Below are positions 52,743 to 60,399 of a stretch of 64,000 nucleotides of DNA, in pieces. This DNA comes from Agromyces humatus. Lineage in GTDB: Bacteria > Actinomycetota > Actinomycetes > Actinomycetales > Microbacteriaceae. Below the pieces are notes generated by a model. The model was not told the DNA's origin and made no database searches. It saw only the letters and a list, made by a program, of their open reading frames with translations. The DNA is taken from positions 124,001 through 188,000 of the forward strand of contig NZ_JAJQPD010000006.1 in assembly GCF_021228295.1 (NCBI RefSeq), in the 5' to 3' direction. The stretch's first letter is position 1; every line of letters begins with the position of its first letter. The translations under genes and the position numbers were made by a program.

Positions 52743-53549
52743 TCAGAGCACCTTCGACAGGAACGAACGTGTGCGCTCCTCCGCCGGATGCATGAGCACC
52801 TGCCGTGGATCGCCCTGCTCGACGACGACACCGCCGTCCATGAAGACCGCGACGTCAGCGACCTCTCGAGCGAACCCGATCTCGTGCGTGACGACGATCA
52901 TCGTCATGCCGTTCTCGGCGAGTGCGCGCATGACGTCGAGCACGTCGCCGACCAGCTCGGGGTCGAGCGCAGACGTCGGCTCGTCGAAGAGCATCACCTC
53001 GGGCGACATGGCGAGCGCGCGCGCGATCGCCACCCGCTGCTGCTGGCCTCCTGACAGCTGGGCAGGATACGTCTCTGCCTTGTCGGCCAGGCCGACCTGG
53101 CCCAGCAGGTCGATCGCCTCCCGTCGGGCGTCGGCGTTCGATCGTCGGGCAACCTGGGTCGGCGCCTCCATCACGTTCTCGAGCGCGGTCATGTGCGGAA
53201 AGAGGTTGAATCGCTGGAACACCATTCCGACCTTGCGGCGCTGGGTCGCGACCTCCTTCTCGCGGAGCTCGGAGAGGCGGCCGTTCTTCTCGCGGTAGCC
53301 GACGGTCTCTCCGGCGACGCGGATCATGCCCGCGTCGACCTTCTCGAGGTGGTTGATGCAACGCAGGAGTGTCGACTTGCCGGATCCCGACGGACCGAGC
53401 AGGCACACCACCTGGCCCCGCTCGACTGACATGGTGACCCCGTTCAGCACCTCGAGGCTGCCGAAGCGCTTGTGCACCTCGATCGCTTCGACCATCGGTT
53501 GGTGGGGCGTGGCCGCGGCGGGTGCGGCCTGGGGAACGACGGCGGTCAT
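52743..53549 (-). CDS. Amino-acid ABC transporter ATPase (GlnQ/HisP-like)
   Basis: A 268-residue polar-amino-acid import ATPase: Walker [22 protein letters not shown]-loop [20 protein letters not shown], signature [20 protein letters not shown], Walker [18 protein letters not shown], and switch [17 protein letters not shown] 53549 follows AAGGAG and overlaps the permease end by four bases. It energises the importer with the adjacent permease and binding protein. Confidence 0.93.
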   Translation of the reverse strand: MTAVVPQAAPAAATPHQPMVEAIEVHKRFGSLEVLNGVTMSVERGQVVCLLGPSGSGKSTLLRCINHLEKVDAGMIRVAGETVGYREKNGRLSELREKEVATQRRKVGMVFQRFNLFPHMTALENVMEAPTQVARRSNADARREAIDLLGQVGLADKAETYPAQLSGGQQQRVAIARALAMSPEVMLFDEPTSALDPELVGDVLDVMRALAENGMTMIVVTHEIGFAREVADVAVFMDGGVVVEQGDPRQVLMHPAEERTRSFLSKVL

Positions 53550-54532
53550 GATGCCGACTCCTTCTTGGACGAGCGAGCGGGCATGGTGATGCTCTGCGTG
53601 AGGGTCGAGACGCGCGAGCCGATCGTGGTGCGCGCGCCCGTGAACCCGCGGCCGTAGCGCCGCTCCAGCCACATCTGCGGGATGGACAGGATCGATGTGA
53701 GCGCCAGGTACCAGATCGCCGCAACGATCAGCAATGGGATGATCTTGTAGTTCTGGGTGTATGCCTCTCGGATGTTGGACATGAGGTCGTCGCCGGCGAC
53801 GATGGCAACGAGGGACGTGCTCTTCAGCATCGTGATTGTCTCGTTGCCCATCGGCGGGATGATCACCCGCATCGCCTGGGGCAGCACGATGCGGCGCAGG
53901 GTCTTCGCCGGCGACATCCCGAGCGAGTGCGCAGCCTCCGTCTGGCCCTGGTCCACAGACTGGATGCCGGCTCGCACGATCTCGGCGGCGTAGGCCATCT
54001 CGTTCAGGCCGAGCGCCAGAAGGGCCGCGACGGTGGCGGGGATCAGCTGGCTCGTCTCGAACGACCAGAACTCGACGCTGGTGAAGGGGATGCCCACGAC
54101 GATCTTCGGAATGAACGCTCCGATGAAGCCCCAGAAGATGAGCTGCAGCAACAGCGGCGTGCCCCGGAATACCCAGATGAACAACATCGCCGCGACCGAC
54201 AGCACCGGATTCGGCGACAGCCGCATGACGGCCACGACGATGCCGCCGAACACGCCGGCGATCATCGATGCGGCGGTGAGCCAGACGGTGATGATGACGC
54301 CGTTGAGCGTCAAGGGCTTGAAGAGGTACTCGCCGACCGTCGGCAGATCGAGGTTCGGGTTCTGCAGGATGGAAGCGGCAGACCCGATGAAGACCAGGAG
54401 CACGAGGATCGCGGCGATCCAGCGCCCTGGATGACGGAGGGGAACGGCTTCGATGGGGCCCTGCCGATCGGCGCGGCCGGAGCGTTGGGACTCGAGCGAC
54501 GCCGTTGTGGGTGACGGCTGCGTTGCGGTCAT
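53546..54532 (-). CDS. Amino-acid ABC transporter permease (HisM/GlnP-like)
   Basis: A 328-residue permease with an N-terminal cytoplasmic tail of ~35 residues and about five or six helices. The ATPase-docking loop reads [20 protein letters not shown] and is followed by [20 protein letters not shown], the classical His/Glu/Phe permease signature. Only one permease gene is present, so it should form a homodimer. It lies between the binding-protein and ATPase genes. Confidence 0.92.
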   Translation of the reverse strand: MTATQPSPTTASLESQRSGRADRQGPIEAVPLRHPGRWIAAILVLLVFIGSAASILQNPNLDLPTVGEYLFKPLTLNGVIITVWLTAASMIAGVFGGIVVAVMRLSPNPVLSVAAMLFIWVFRGTPLLLQLIFWGFIGAFIPKIVVGIPFTSVEFWSFETSQLIPATVAALLALGLNEMAYAAEIVRAGIQSVDQGQTEAAHSLGMSPAKTLRRIVLPQAMRVIIPPMGNETITMLKSTSLVAIVAGDDLMSNIREAYTQNYKIIPLLIVAAIWYLALTSILSIPQMWLERRYGRGFTGARTTIGSRVSTLTQSITMPARSSKKESAS

Positions 54533-54587
54533 GAGTGTCGCCTTCGGTTGGAGCGTTTCGGATACGCGGGGTGCGAACCGGGTGGGG

Positions 54588-55556
54588 TCAGGCCGCGGCG
54601 CCGTTGATGGTGGCCTCGTCGATGCCGATCCCGGTCACGCCGTACTGATCGAGGATGGCTTCGTACGAGCCATCGTCGATGAGCGACTGGAGTGCCCTCT
54701 GGATCGCCTGTGCGAATTCGGTGTTCTCCTTCAGCACGCCGATGCCATTGAGCGTGGCGTCATAGCCGTTCGGGGCCTCCGCGTCCTCCACTACCTCGAA
54801 GGTCGCGCCGTCGTTCGTGGTCTTCGCGACATAGCCGGCGCTCGGCTTCGTCAGGAGCGACGCGATGGCTTTGCCGCTCGTGATCGCGAGTTGGGCGTCG
54901 GCATCCGACGGGAATTCCGCGAGCTTGATCGCCTCGAGGCCCTCGGCCTCGCACTCGGCTTGCCAGGCATTGTTCACGAGGTCGACTTGGCTCGTTGCAC
55001 CTTGCACCGCGACCTCCTTGCCACACAGGTCGAGGTAGTTGACGACGTTCTCGGGGTTTCCCGCCTTGACGAGGATGCCGGTGCCCGACGCCGAGTAGTC
55101 GACGAACGTGAGTACCTCCATACGCTCCACGGACGAGGTCATCGCCGTGATGGTGACGTCGAAGTTGCCGGCCTGAAGGGCGGGGATGATGCCGTCGAAC
55201 GCCTGCTGCTCGAACTCGAAGTCGATACCGAGCTTCGCTCCGATGGCACGACCGAGGTCGACGTCTACACCGGTGAGCTCATCGGAACCCTCCTCGGTGA
55301 ACATCTCGAATGGGGCGTACGGGGCATCCGTCGCCACCTTGACGATGCCGGCGTCGGCGATGTCCGAGGGCACGAGCGCCGCCGCGGCGTCGTCGACGGC
55401 GATCTCGACCCCGGCGATCGTCACGGTGTCCGATGGCGCGGGCTCATCGCCCGCGACATTGGAGGCGCATCCGGTGGCGAGGAGGGCGGTGGCCGATGCA
55501 AGCGACACCACCGCGACGATGCGGCGGGCGAACGGAGATTCGGAACGTGGTGACAT
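54588..55556 (-). CDS. Amino-acid ABC transporter substrate-binding lipoprotein
   Basis: A 322-residue SBP_bac_3 protein. The lipobox is ATALLATGCASN. The ligand domain has GIVKVATDAPYAPFEMFTEE, LTGVDVDLGRAIGAKLGIDF, FDGIIPALQAGNFDVTITAM and SSVERMEVLTFVDYSASGTG, all typical for polar amino-acid binders. An 80-residue N-terminal stretch before the domain is longer than usual. ATG 55556 has GAAGGG six bases upstream; ATG 55580 is in frame. It is first in a five-gene operon and is read divergently from the cyanophycinase. Confidence 0.92.
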   Translation of the reverse strand: MSPRSESPFARRIVAVVSLASATALLATGCASNVAGDEPAPSDTVTIAGVEIAVDDAAAALVPSDIADAGIVKVATDAPYAPFEMFTEEGSDELTGVDVDLGRAIGAKLGIDFEFEQQAFDGIIPALQAGNFDVTITAMTSSVERMEVLTFVDYSASGTGILVKAGNPENVVNYLDLCGKEVAVQGATSQVDLVNNAWQAECEAEGLEAIKLAEFPSDADAQLAITSGKAIASLLTKPSAGYVAKTTNDGATFEVVEDAEAPNGYDATLNGIGVLKENTEFAQAIQRALQSLIDDGSYEAILDQYGVTGIGIDEATINGAAA

Positions 55557-55603
55557 GGGAGGCCCTTCGTGAGTGGTCATGGGGTGATGCTCGTGGTCGA
55601 GTA

Positions 55604-55619
55604 TGAAACATATGTTTCA
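55604..55619. promoter_or_regulatory. RpiR-type operator TGAAACATATGTTTCA
   Basis: A perfect 16-base palindrome 47 bases upstream of the binding-protein start. RpiR/MurR regulators bind TGAAA/TTTCA dyads of this kind, and the operon's last gene encodes one. Low-GC bases stand out against the surrounding GC-rich DNA. Confidence 0.8.
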
Positions 55620-55631
55620 GAATTGCTAGAT

Positions 55632-55648
55632 GTTTACCGTTCTGTAAC
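55632..55648. promoter_or_regulatory. GlnR-like box in the divergent region (tentative)
   Basis: On the minus strand GTTAC-AGAACG-GTAAA resembles the actinobacterial GlnR layout (GTNAC, six bases, GAAAC) with two mismatches in the second half. It sits 13 bases from the RpiR-type palindrome on the side away from the importer operon. Confidence 0.35.
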
Positions 55649-55732
55649 ATGACGGAGGTCCGGGTCGCTCACTCCTCGTCGGCGAGCACGTTGAATCGGC
55701 CGCCGCCCCATCGCTCGATTCGACGCGGCTCC

Positions 55733-55776
55733 GTAACGGACGTTACTTGTTTCGCTCTTGGATGGCTTGCTGTAAC
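55733..55776 (+). promoter_or_regulatory. GTAAC/GTTAC repeat and probable cyanophycinase promoter
   Basis: GTAAC (55733) and GTTAC (55742-55746) form an inverted repeat with a four-base centre. It is followed by TTGTTT (55747-55752) and TGTAAC (55771-55776) with an 18-base spacer, which could be the -35 and -10 for the cyanophycinase gene. Further TGTAAC copies occur at 55643 and 55771. Confidence 0.4.
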
Positions 55777-55818
55777 GTCTGGGCCAATCCCGCATCTCGC
55801 GGGTCTCGAAGGAGTGAC

Positions 55819-57120
55819 ATGAAACGCAGGATTGCCCCCGCTCTCGCTACCGGACTGGCCCTCTGGCTGATCTGCGGCTCGGTCCCGGCCCACGCGCAGC
55901 AGGCGGCCGCCCAGCCCTCGTCTCGCGACAGCGCTGGGTCGTTGGTGCTGATCGGTGGGAAGCTGTCCGAGAACGCGACGATCCTGTCGAAGATCGTCGA
56001 GCTCGCCGACCCCGACGGGGTGGGTCCCGTGGGACCCCGCATCGCCATCATCACCGCCGCCGCGGCACCGGCGACGACGTCGGAAGAGGGCACCGACCCG
56101 AACGAGAACAACGCGCAGGCCAACGGGCTGTACTACGCCGACCTGTTCGCGCAGTTCGGCGCCGAAACGTATCTCGTGCCGATCGACGAGGCGGTCGACT
56201 TCGAGGGCGACCCCTACGTTCCCGCCAACGCGCAGCGCGACGACGTCGCCGACGAGATCCGCGCCTCGACGGGCGTGTTCCTCGGCGGTGGCGATCAGAT
56301 GCGCTACATCCGCTCGCTCCTCGAGTGCGACGGCGGGCAGGCGAACGAAGCGTACCGCCGGTGCTCCGACACCCCAGTGCTCTCCGCGGTGCGCGACGTT
56401 CTCGACCACGATGGCGTCGTCGCCGGCGTGAGCGCCGGGCTCACCATCCAGCAGAGCGCCGACATGGTCACGGGCGGCGAGTCGTACCAGGGCTGGCGCG
56501 ACGGCTCATCCAAGGGATACCTCGACGATGCCACCGCGCTCGCCTCGATCCCCTACGGCGGCTTCGGCTTCTTCGACGAGGCGCTGCTGGACAGCCACTT
56601 CGGCACCTGGGGGCGTCAGGCCCGTATGATCAGGCTCGCCGCCGACACCGGCAATCCACGGATCCTGGGTGTCGATGAGACGACGGCGCTCGTCTACGAC
56701 CGATCCGCGCGCACGGGCGGGGTGATCGGCGAGGGCGGTGCGTCGATCATCGACGTCGATCGCCGCGACGTCCGTGGCCAGACGGCCCAGGACGTGCGCT
56801 GGACGCGCCTCGTCGCCGGCGATGCCTACGACTTCGGGCGCGGGCGCGCCCTGCCGGGCACCGAGCGCACGAACACGGTCGGCACCGGCGCAGCACCGTC
56901 GGAGGTCGCGGACATCTGGGACTCCATCGACGGAGCAGGCAATTCGGGCACGCTCACCGAACTCGGTCTGGCACTCGTGACTTCGTCGGGCAGCGTCGCC
57001 TCCGGTGTCACCTTCGAGGGCGGCCCAACCTTCCGCACCACGCTGACCCGCGATCGGCACACGAGTTGGTGGCCGTCAGGCGGATTCGAACAGCTGCGAA
57101 TGGATATCGCGGCGGAGTGA
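55819..57120 (+). CDS. Secreted cyanophycinase (S51 family, CphE-like)
   Basis: A 433-residue serine peptidase that cuts the beta-Asp-Arg polymer cyanophycin. A signal peptide (MKRRIAPALATGLALWLICG, cleavage after AHA) precedes the catalytic domain. The domain opens GSLVLIGGKLSENATILSKI, has GVFLGGGDQMRYIRSLLECD, the nucleophile serine in GVVAGVSAGLTIQQSADM (about residue 205), and DSHFGTWGRQARMIRLA. A ~100-residue C-terminal extension is beyond the minimal cytoplasmic enzyme. ATG 55819 follows GAAGGAG. Being exported, it should attack polymer released by other cells. Confidence 0.88.
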   Translation: MKRRIAPALATGLALWLICGSVPAHAQQAAAQPSSRDSAGSLVLIGGKLSENATILSKIVELADPDGVGPVGPRIAIITAAAAPATTSEEGTDPNENNAQANGLYYADLFAQFGAETYLVPIDEAVDFEGDPYVPANAQRDDVADEIRASTGVFLGGGDQMRYIRSLLECDGGQANEAYRRCSDTPVLSAVRDVLDHDGVVAGVSAGLTIQQSADMVTGGESYQGWRDGSSKGYLDDATALASIPYGGFGFFDEALLDSHFGTWGRQARMIRLAADTGNPRILGVDETTALVYDRSARTGGVIGEGGASIIDVDRRDVRGQTAQDVRWTRLVAGDAYDFGRGRALPGTERTNTVGTGAAPSEVADIWDSIDGAGNSGTLTELGLALVTSSGSVASGVTFEGGPTFRTTLTRDRHTSWWPSGGFEQLRMDIAAE

Positions 57121-57176
57121 GCCGCTCGGTGTCGGCTACGCCGCGTGGGCGGAGCCGACACCGCCCCGCACCCGCC

Positions 57177-57728
57177 TCACGCCGAATCGGCCTCGGTGGC
57201 CGTCAACGCGTCGAGAAATCGGATCACGACCTCGCGCTCATCGGGTGACAGCGCGGCAGCAGCGGCGAACCGACGGGCATGCTGCCGACCCACCGATTCG
57301 CGGGCGACGATGCCCGTGTCATCCGACACCGAGATGACGAGCGCCCGGCGATCGGTAGGATGTGGCGCGCGCACGACGTGACCTCCGCGCTCGAGTCGGT
57401 CGAGGAGTTTCGTCGTTGATGCGCTCGAGATCCCGAGGAAGTCGGCGAGCTGGCCGGGCGTCACGCTCTTGTCCTGGTTGCGCGCCGCGATGAGGAACCG
57501 CACGGCGCGCATGTCGGTGGCATTCAACTTCATGTATCGCCGTGATGCCTCGGCCATGCGCCGGTCGGTCTCATGCCAGGCGCGCAGACTCTGCATCACG
57601 CGAACCACCTGGTCGATGTCGACGTCGTCGAGCCCATCCCTGCTCACGAGTTGCTCGTCGCGATCGGAGAGGCGAACGTCGAGCATCGCCTCAGCGATGT
57701 CGCGCCACGCGTCCCGCTCGCCTGTCAT
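57177..57728 (-). CDS. MarR-family regulator of the carotenoid cluster (CrtR-like)
   Basis: A 183-residue MarR protein. The winged helix is VTPGQLADFLGISSASTTKL followed by LERGGHVVRAPHPTDRRALV. An N-terminal extension of ~55 residues precedes a helix LNATDMRAVRFLIAARNQDK. It is divergent from idi-crt, 81 bases apart. In Corynebacterium the MarR-type CrtR, in the same position, represses crt genes and senses geranylgeranyl diphosphate. By position and family I infer the same job here. Confidence 0.87.
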   Translation of the reverse strand: MTGERDAWRDIAEAMLDVRLSDRDEQLVSRDGLDDVDIDQVVRVMQSLRAWHETDRRMAEASRRYMKLNATDMRAVRFLIAARNQDKSVTPGQLADFLGISSASTTKLLDRLERGGHVVRAPHPTDRRALVISVSDDTGIVARESVGRQHARRFAAAAALSPDEREVVIRFLDALTATEADSA

Positions 57729-57765
57729 GGATTGATTCTAGCCATAGTACGATGTTTCTCGCTAA

Positions 57766-57778
57766 GCTAATTACTAGC
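57766..57778. promoter_or_regulatory. Candidate MarR operator between marR and idi
   Basis: GCTAATTACTAGC is a 13-base inverted repeat (GCTA/TAGC arms) in an AT-rich patch in the middle of the 81-base divergent region. Direct AGTACG copies flank it at 57746 and 57781. Confidence 0.5.
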
Positions 57779-57809
57779 AAAGTACGTTGACAACGACAAG
57801 GAGCATGCC

Positions 57810-58439
57810 ATGACATCGAGCGAGATCGAGGAGGTAGTGCTCCTCGACGCCCAAGACCGACCCGTCGGCCGTGCACCGAAATCAAGCGTGCACGGCGCCG
57901 ACACTGCCCGCCACCTCGCCTTCTCGTGCCACGTATTCAACGAGCACGGTCACCTCCTGGTGACGCGCCGGGCTCTCACGAAGCAGGCGTGGCCGGGTGT
58001 GTGGACGAACTCATTCTGCGGACATCCAGCGCCCGCAGAGACCCTCGTGCATGCGATCCGCCGTCGCGGAGAGTTCGAACTCGGTCTCGAACTCACTGAC
58101 ATCGATCCGGTGCTGCCGTTCTTCCACTACCGGGCGACCGACGCCTCGGGCGTGGTCGAGAACGAACTCTGCCCGGTCTACACGGCGCGCACGAGCTCGA
58201 CGCCGGTGCCGCACCCCGGTGAGGTCATGGAGTGCTGGTGGGTCGATCCGGCCGATCTGGCCGACGCGATCCGAACTGCGCCGTGGGCGTTCTCCCCCTG
58301 GCTGGTGCTCCAGGCTCACCTGCTGCCGTTCCTCGGCGGGACGCTCGACCGAGCGCAGGGTGGCGCGCGCATGGGCGCCCCGGGCTCAGATCGCGACGAG
58401 GGCGGAGCGCGCGAAGAACACGGAGCCCTGGCCTCATGA
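57810..58439 (+). CDS. idi: Isopentenyl-diphosphate delta-isomerase, type 1
   Basis: Interconverts IPP and DMAPP for isoprenoid synthesis. The 209-residue Nudix-fold protein has the catalytic Cys in PGVWTNSFCGHPAPAE (about residue 70), RHLAFSCHVFNEHGHLLVTR before it, and the metal/acid Glu region VENELCPVYTA; the CWWV motif follows (VMECWWVDPADL). A ~30-residue acidic, disordered C-terminus is extra relative to the usual 180 aa. ATG 57810 is preceded by AAGGAG. Its stop overlaps the crtE ATG (ATGA). Confidence 0.94.
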   Translation: MTSSEIEEVVLLDAQDRPVGRAPKSSVHGADTARHLAFSCHVFNEHGHLLVTRRALTKQAWPGVWTNSFCGHPAPAETLVHAIRRRGEFELGLELTDIDPVLPFFHYRATDASGVVENELCPVYTARTSSTPVPHPGEVMECWWVDPADLADAIRTAPWAFSPWLVLQAHLLPFLGGTLDRAQGGARMGAPGSDRDEGGAREEHGALAS

Positions 58440-59518
58440 TCGGTACGACCCTCGATCACGCAGTCGATGGCCGTGTAGGTGTGGTCGCTGCGTACTTGGA
58501 TGCGTTCTTCGATGAGCGCATCGACCGGGCCGCATCGCTCGGGGACGACTACGGTCGGCTTTGGTCCGCCGCACGCGATGCCGCTGCGGGCGGCAAGCGC
58601 ATCCGGCCGGCGCTCCTGCTCGCCGCGAGCGAGGCGTTCGCGCGAGTCGGCGTGCCCAATGCGTCGCAGGCGGCAGCGGTGCCCCTCGCCGCGGCGTTCG
58701 AACTCCTGCATACGGCATTCCTCATGCACGACGACGTGATCGACCACGACTTGGTGCGGCGCGGCGTTCCCAACCTGGGAGGCCGATTCGCGCTCGACGG
58801 CGAGGCACGGGGACTCTCGACCGAGCGGGCGAAGGAGTATGGCGAGGCATCCGCCATTCTTGCCGGCGACCTGCTGATCAGCGCTGCGTTCCGGCTCGTC
58901 GCGGGTTTCGAGGCACCGGCCGACGTACGTCACCGACTCGTATCGATCGTTGATGAGTGCGTCTTCCTTGCTGCCGCCGGCGAGCACGACGACGTACGCC
59001 AGGCGACCGGGGCAGCGCCCGGCGAAAACGACATCCTGACGATGATCGAACACAAGACGGCGTCATACTCGTTCAGCGCACCCCTTCAGGCCGGAGCGGT
59101 GATCGGTGGAGCCTCGCCCGAAGCCATCGATCGCCTCGGCGAGATCGGCCGCCACATGGGTGTCGTCTTCCAATTGCGCGACGACGTGCTGGGCGTCTTC
59201 GGCACCGCCTCGGTCACAGGCAAGTCCGTGCTCGGCGACCTTCGCGAAGGCAAGGAGACCCTCCTGATCGCCTATGCGCGCGGCCACACCGCCTGGGAGC
59301 GCGTGTCAGCCTCGTTCGGTCAACCCGGCCTCGACGAGCCAGACGCCGGGCGCCTGCGCGCGGCGATCGAGGCGAGCGGCGCCCGGGCGCGCGTCGAGCG
59401 ACTCATCGAAGCACGCCGCGACGACGCCTTGCGCGCCCTCACGACACCCCTCCTGCCCGCTTCGCTCCGCGACGAGCTCACCCTCACGGTGCACGACTCC
59501 GTCGAGCGTGAGCGATGA
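58436..59518 (+). CDS. crtE: Geranylgeranyl diphosphate synthase
   Basis: A 360-residue trans-prenyltransferase that builds GGPP from IPP and DMAPP. The first aspartate-rich motif is in FLMHDDVIDHDLVRRG (about residue 100). The substrate-binding GGKRIRPALLLAASEA precedes it. The second is in FQLRDDVLGVFGTASVTGKS, where DDxxG replaces DDxxD as in other actinobacterial CrtE/IdsA enzymes. It overlaps idi by four bases and crtB by four bases. Confidence 0.94.
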   Translation: MIGTTLDHAVDGRVGVVAAYLDAFFDERIDRAASLGDDYGRLWSAARDAAAGGKRIRPALLLAASEAFARVGVPNASQAAAVPLAAAFELLHTAFLMHDDVIDHDLVRRGVPNLGGRFALDGEARGLSTERAKEYGEASAILAGDLLISAAFRLVAGFEAPADVRHRLVSIVDECVFLAAAGEHDDVRQATGAAPGENDILTMIEHKTASYSFSAPLQAGAVIGGASPEAIDRLGEIGRHMGVVFQLRDDVLGVFGTASVTGKSVLGDLREGKETLLIAYARGHTAWERVSASFGQPGLDEPDAGRLRAAIEASGARARVERLIEARRDDALRALTTPLLPASLRDELTLTVHDSVERER

Positions 59519-60399
59519 GCCGGCACGTGCACGGACTCGCCCTCTACGACCGCGCAGCGCGGCGCGGCGCGGCACAGGTGATCTCCCAGTACTCGACATC
59601 GTTCGGGCTCGCGAGCCGGCTCTGCTCTCCAGCCGTGCGCGTGCACGTCGCGGACATCTATGCCTTGGTCCGCATCGCCGATGAGATCGTCGACGGACCG
59701 GCCGAGGAGGCCGGACTCGATGCGACGACGCGCCGTCGCCTGCTCGACGCACTCGAGGCGGAGACCGAGCAGGCGATGGTGCACGGATACAGTGCGAACC
59801 TCGTCGTCCACGCCTTCGCCCGAACCGCGCGCGCCACTGACTTCGGATCCGAGTTGACCCGACCCTTCTTCGCGTCGATGCGCCGCGACCTCGACCCGGT
59901 CGAGTTCGACGATGCCGAGCTGCGGGAGTACATCTACGGTTCTGCCGAGGTCGTCGGCCTCATGTGCCTGCGCGCGTTCGTGCAGGGCCTGCCCGACGAC
60001 CCGGTGCGAGATCAGCGCTGGGAGGCGGGCGCCCGTCACCTCGGCTCCGCGTTTCAGAAGATCAACTTCCTCCGCGATCTCGGTGAGGATTACGACACCC
60101 GCGGGCGGCGATACTTCCCCGGAATCGATCCCGGCACGCTGAGCGAGCATGACAAGAACCGCCTGCTCGACGACATCGATCGCGACCTCGCGATCGCGGG
60201 CGAGGTGATCCCCGAGTTGCCGAACGGGTGCCGGCGCGCCGTCGCCGTCGCGCACGCGCTGTTCTCCGCGCTCGCGGCGCGGATCCGCCGCACCCCGGCG
60301 GAGTCGCTGCTCACCACCCGCGTCAGCGTCCCAGCCGCACGCAAGGCGATGCTGTTGCTGCACGCGACCACCGTGCGCGGGCGAGGAGCGGTGGCATGA
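59515..60399 (+). CDS. crtB: Phytoene synthase
   Basis: A 294-residue head-to-head prenyl synthase joining two GGPP to phytoene. YSTSFGLASRL opens the fold, ALVRIADEIVDGPAEEAG holds the first Asp-rich motif (DEIVD, about residue 56), and KINFLRDLGEDYDTRGRRYF the second. It is slightly shorter than the average CrtB. Start ATG 59515 overlaps crtE. Confidence 0.94.
   Translation: MSRHVHGLALYDRAARRGAAQVISQYSTSFGLASRLCSPAVRVHVADIYALVRIADEIVDGPAEEAGLDATTRRRLLDALEAETEQAMVHGYSANLVVHAFARTARATDFGSELTRPFFASMRRDLDPVEFDDAELREYIYGSAEVVGLMCLRAFVQGLPDDPVRDQRWEAGARHLGSAFQKINFLRDLGEDYDTRGRRYFPGIDPGTLSEHDKNRLLDDIDRDLAIAGEVIPELPNGCRRAVAVAHALFSALAARIRRTPAESLLTTRVSVPAARKAMLLLHATTVRGRGAVA

Noticed and set aside
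55669-56409. 246-codon minus-strand frame overlapping the cyanophycinase
   Set aside because: It is antisense to the signal peptide and catalytic domain of a clear cyanophycinase, with Arg/Val/Gly-rich shadow composition and no motif.
57787-57792. TTGACA just upstream of idi as a -35 box
   Set aside because: It is only 17 bases from the ATG, and the idi SD AAGGAG lies between, so no -10 and leader can fit for this gene.
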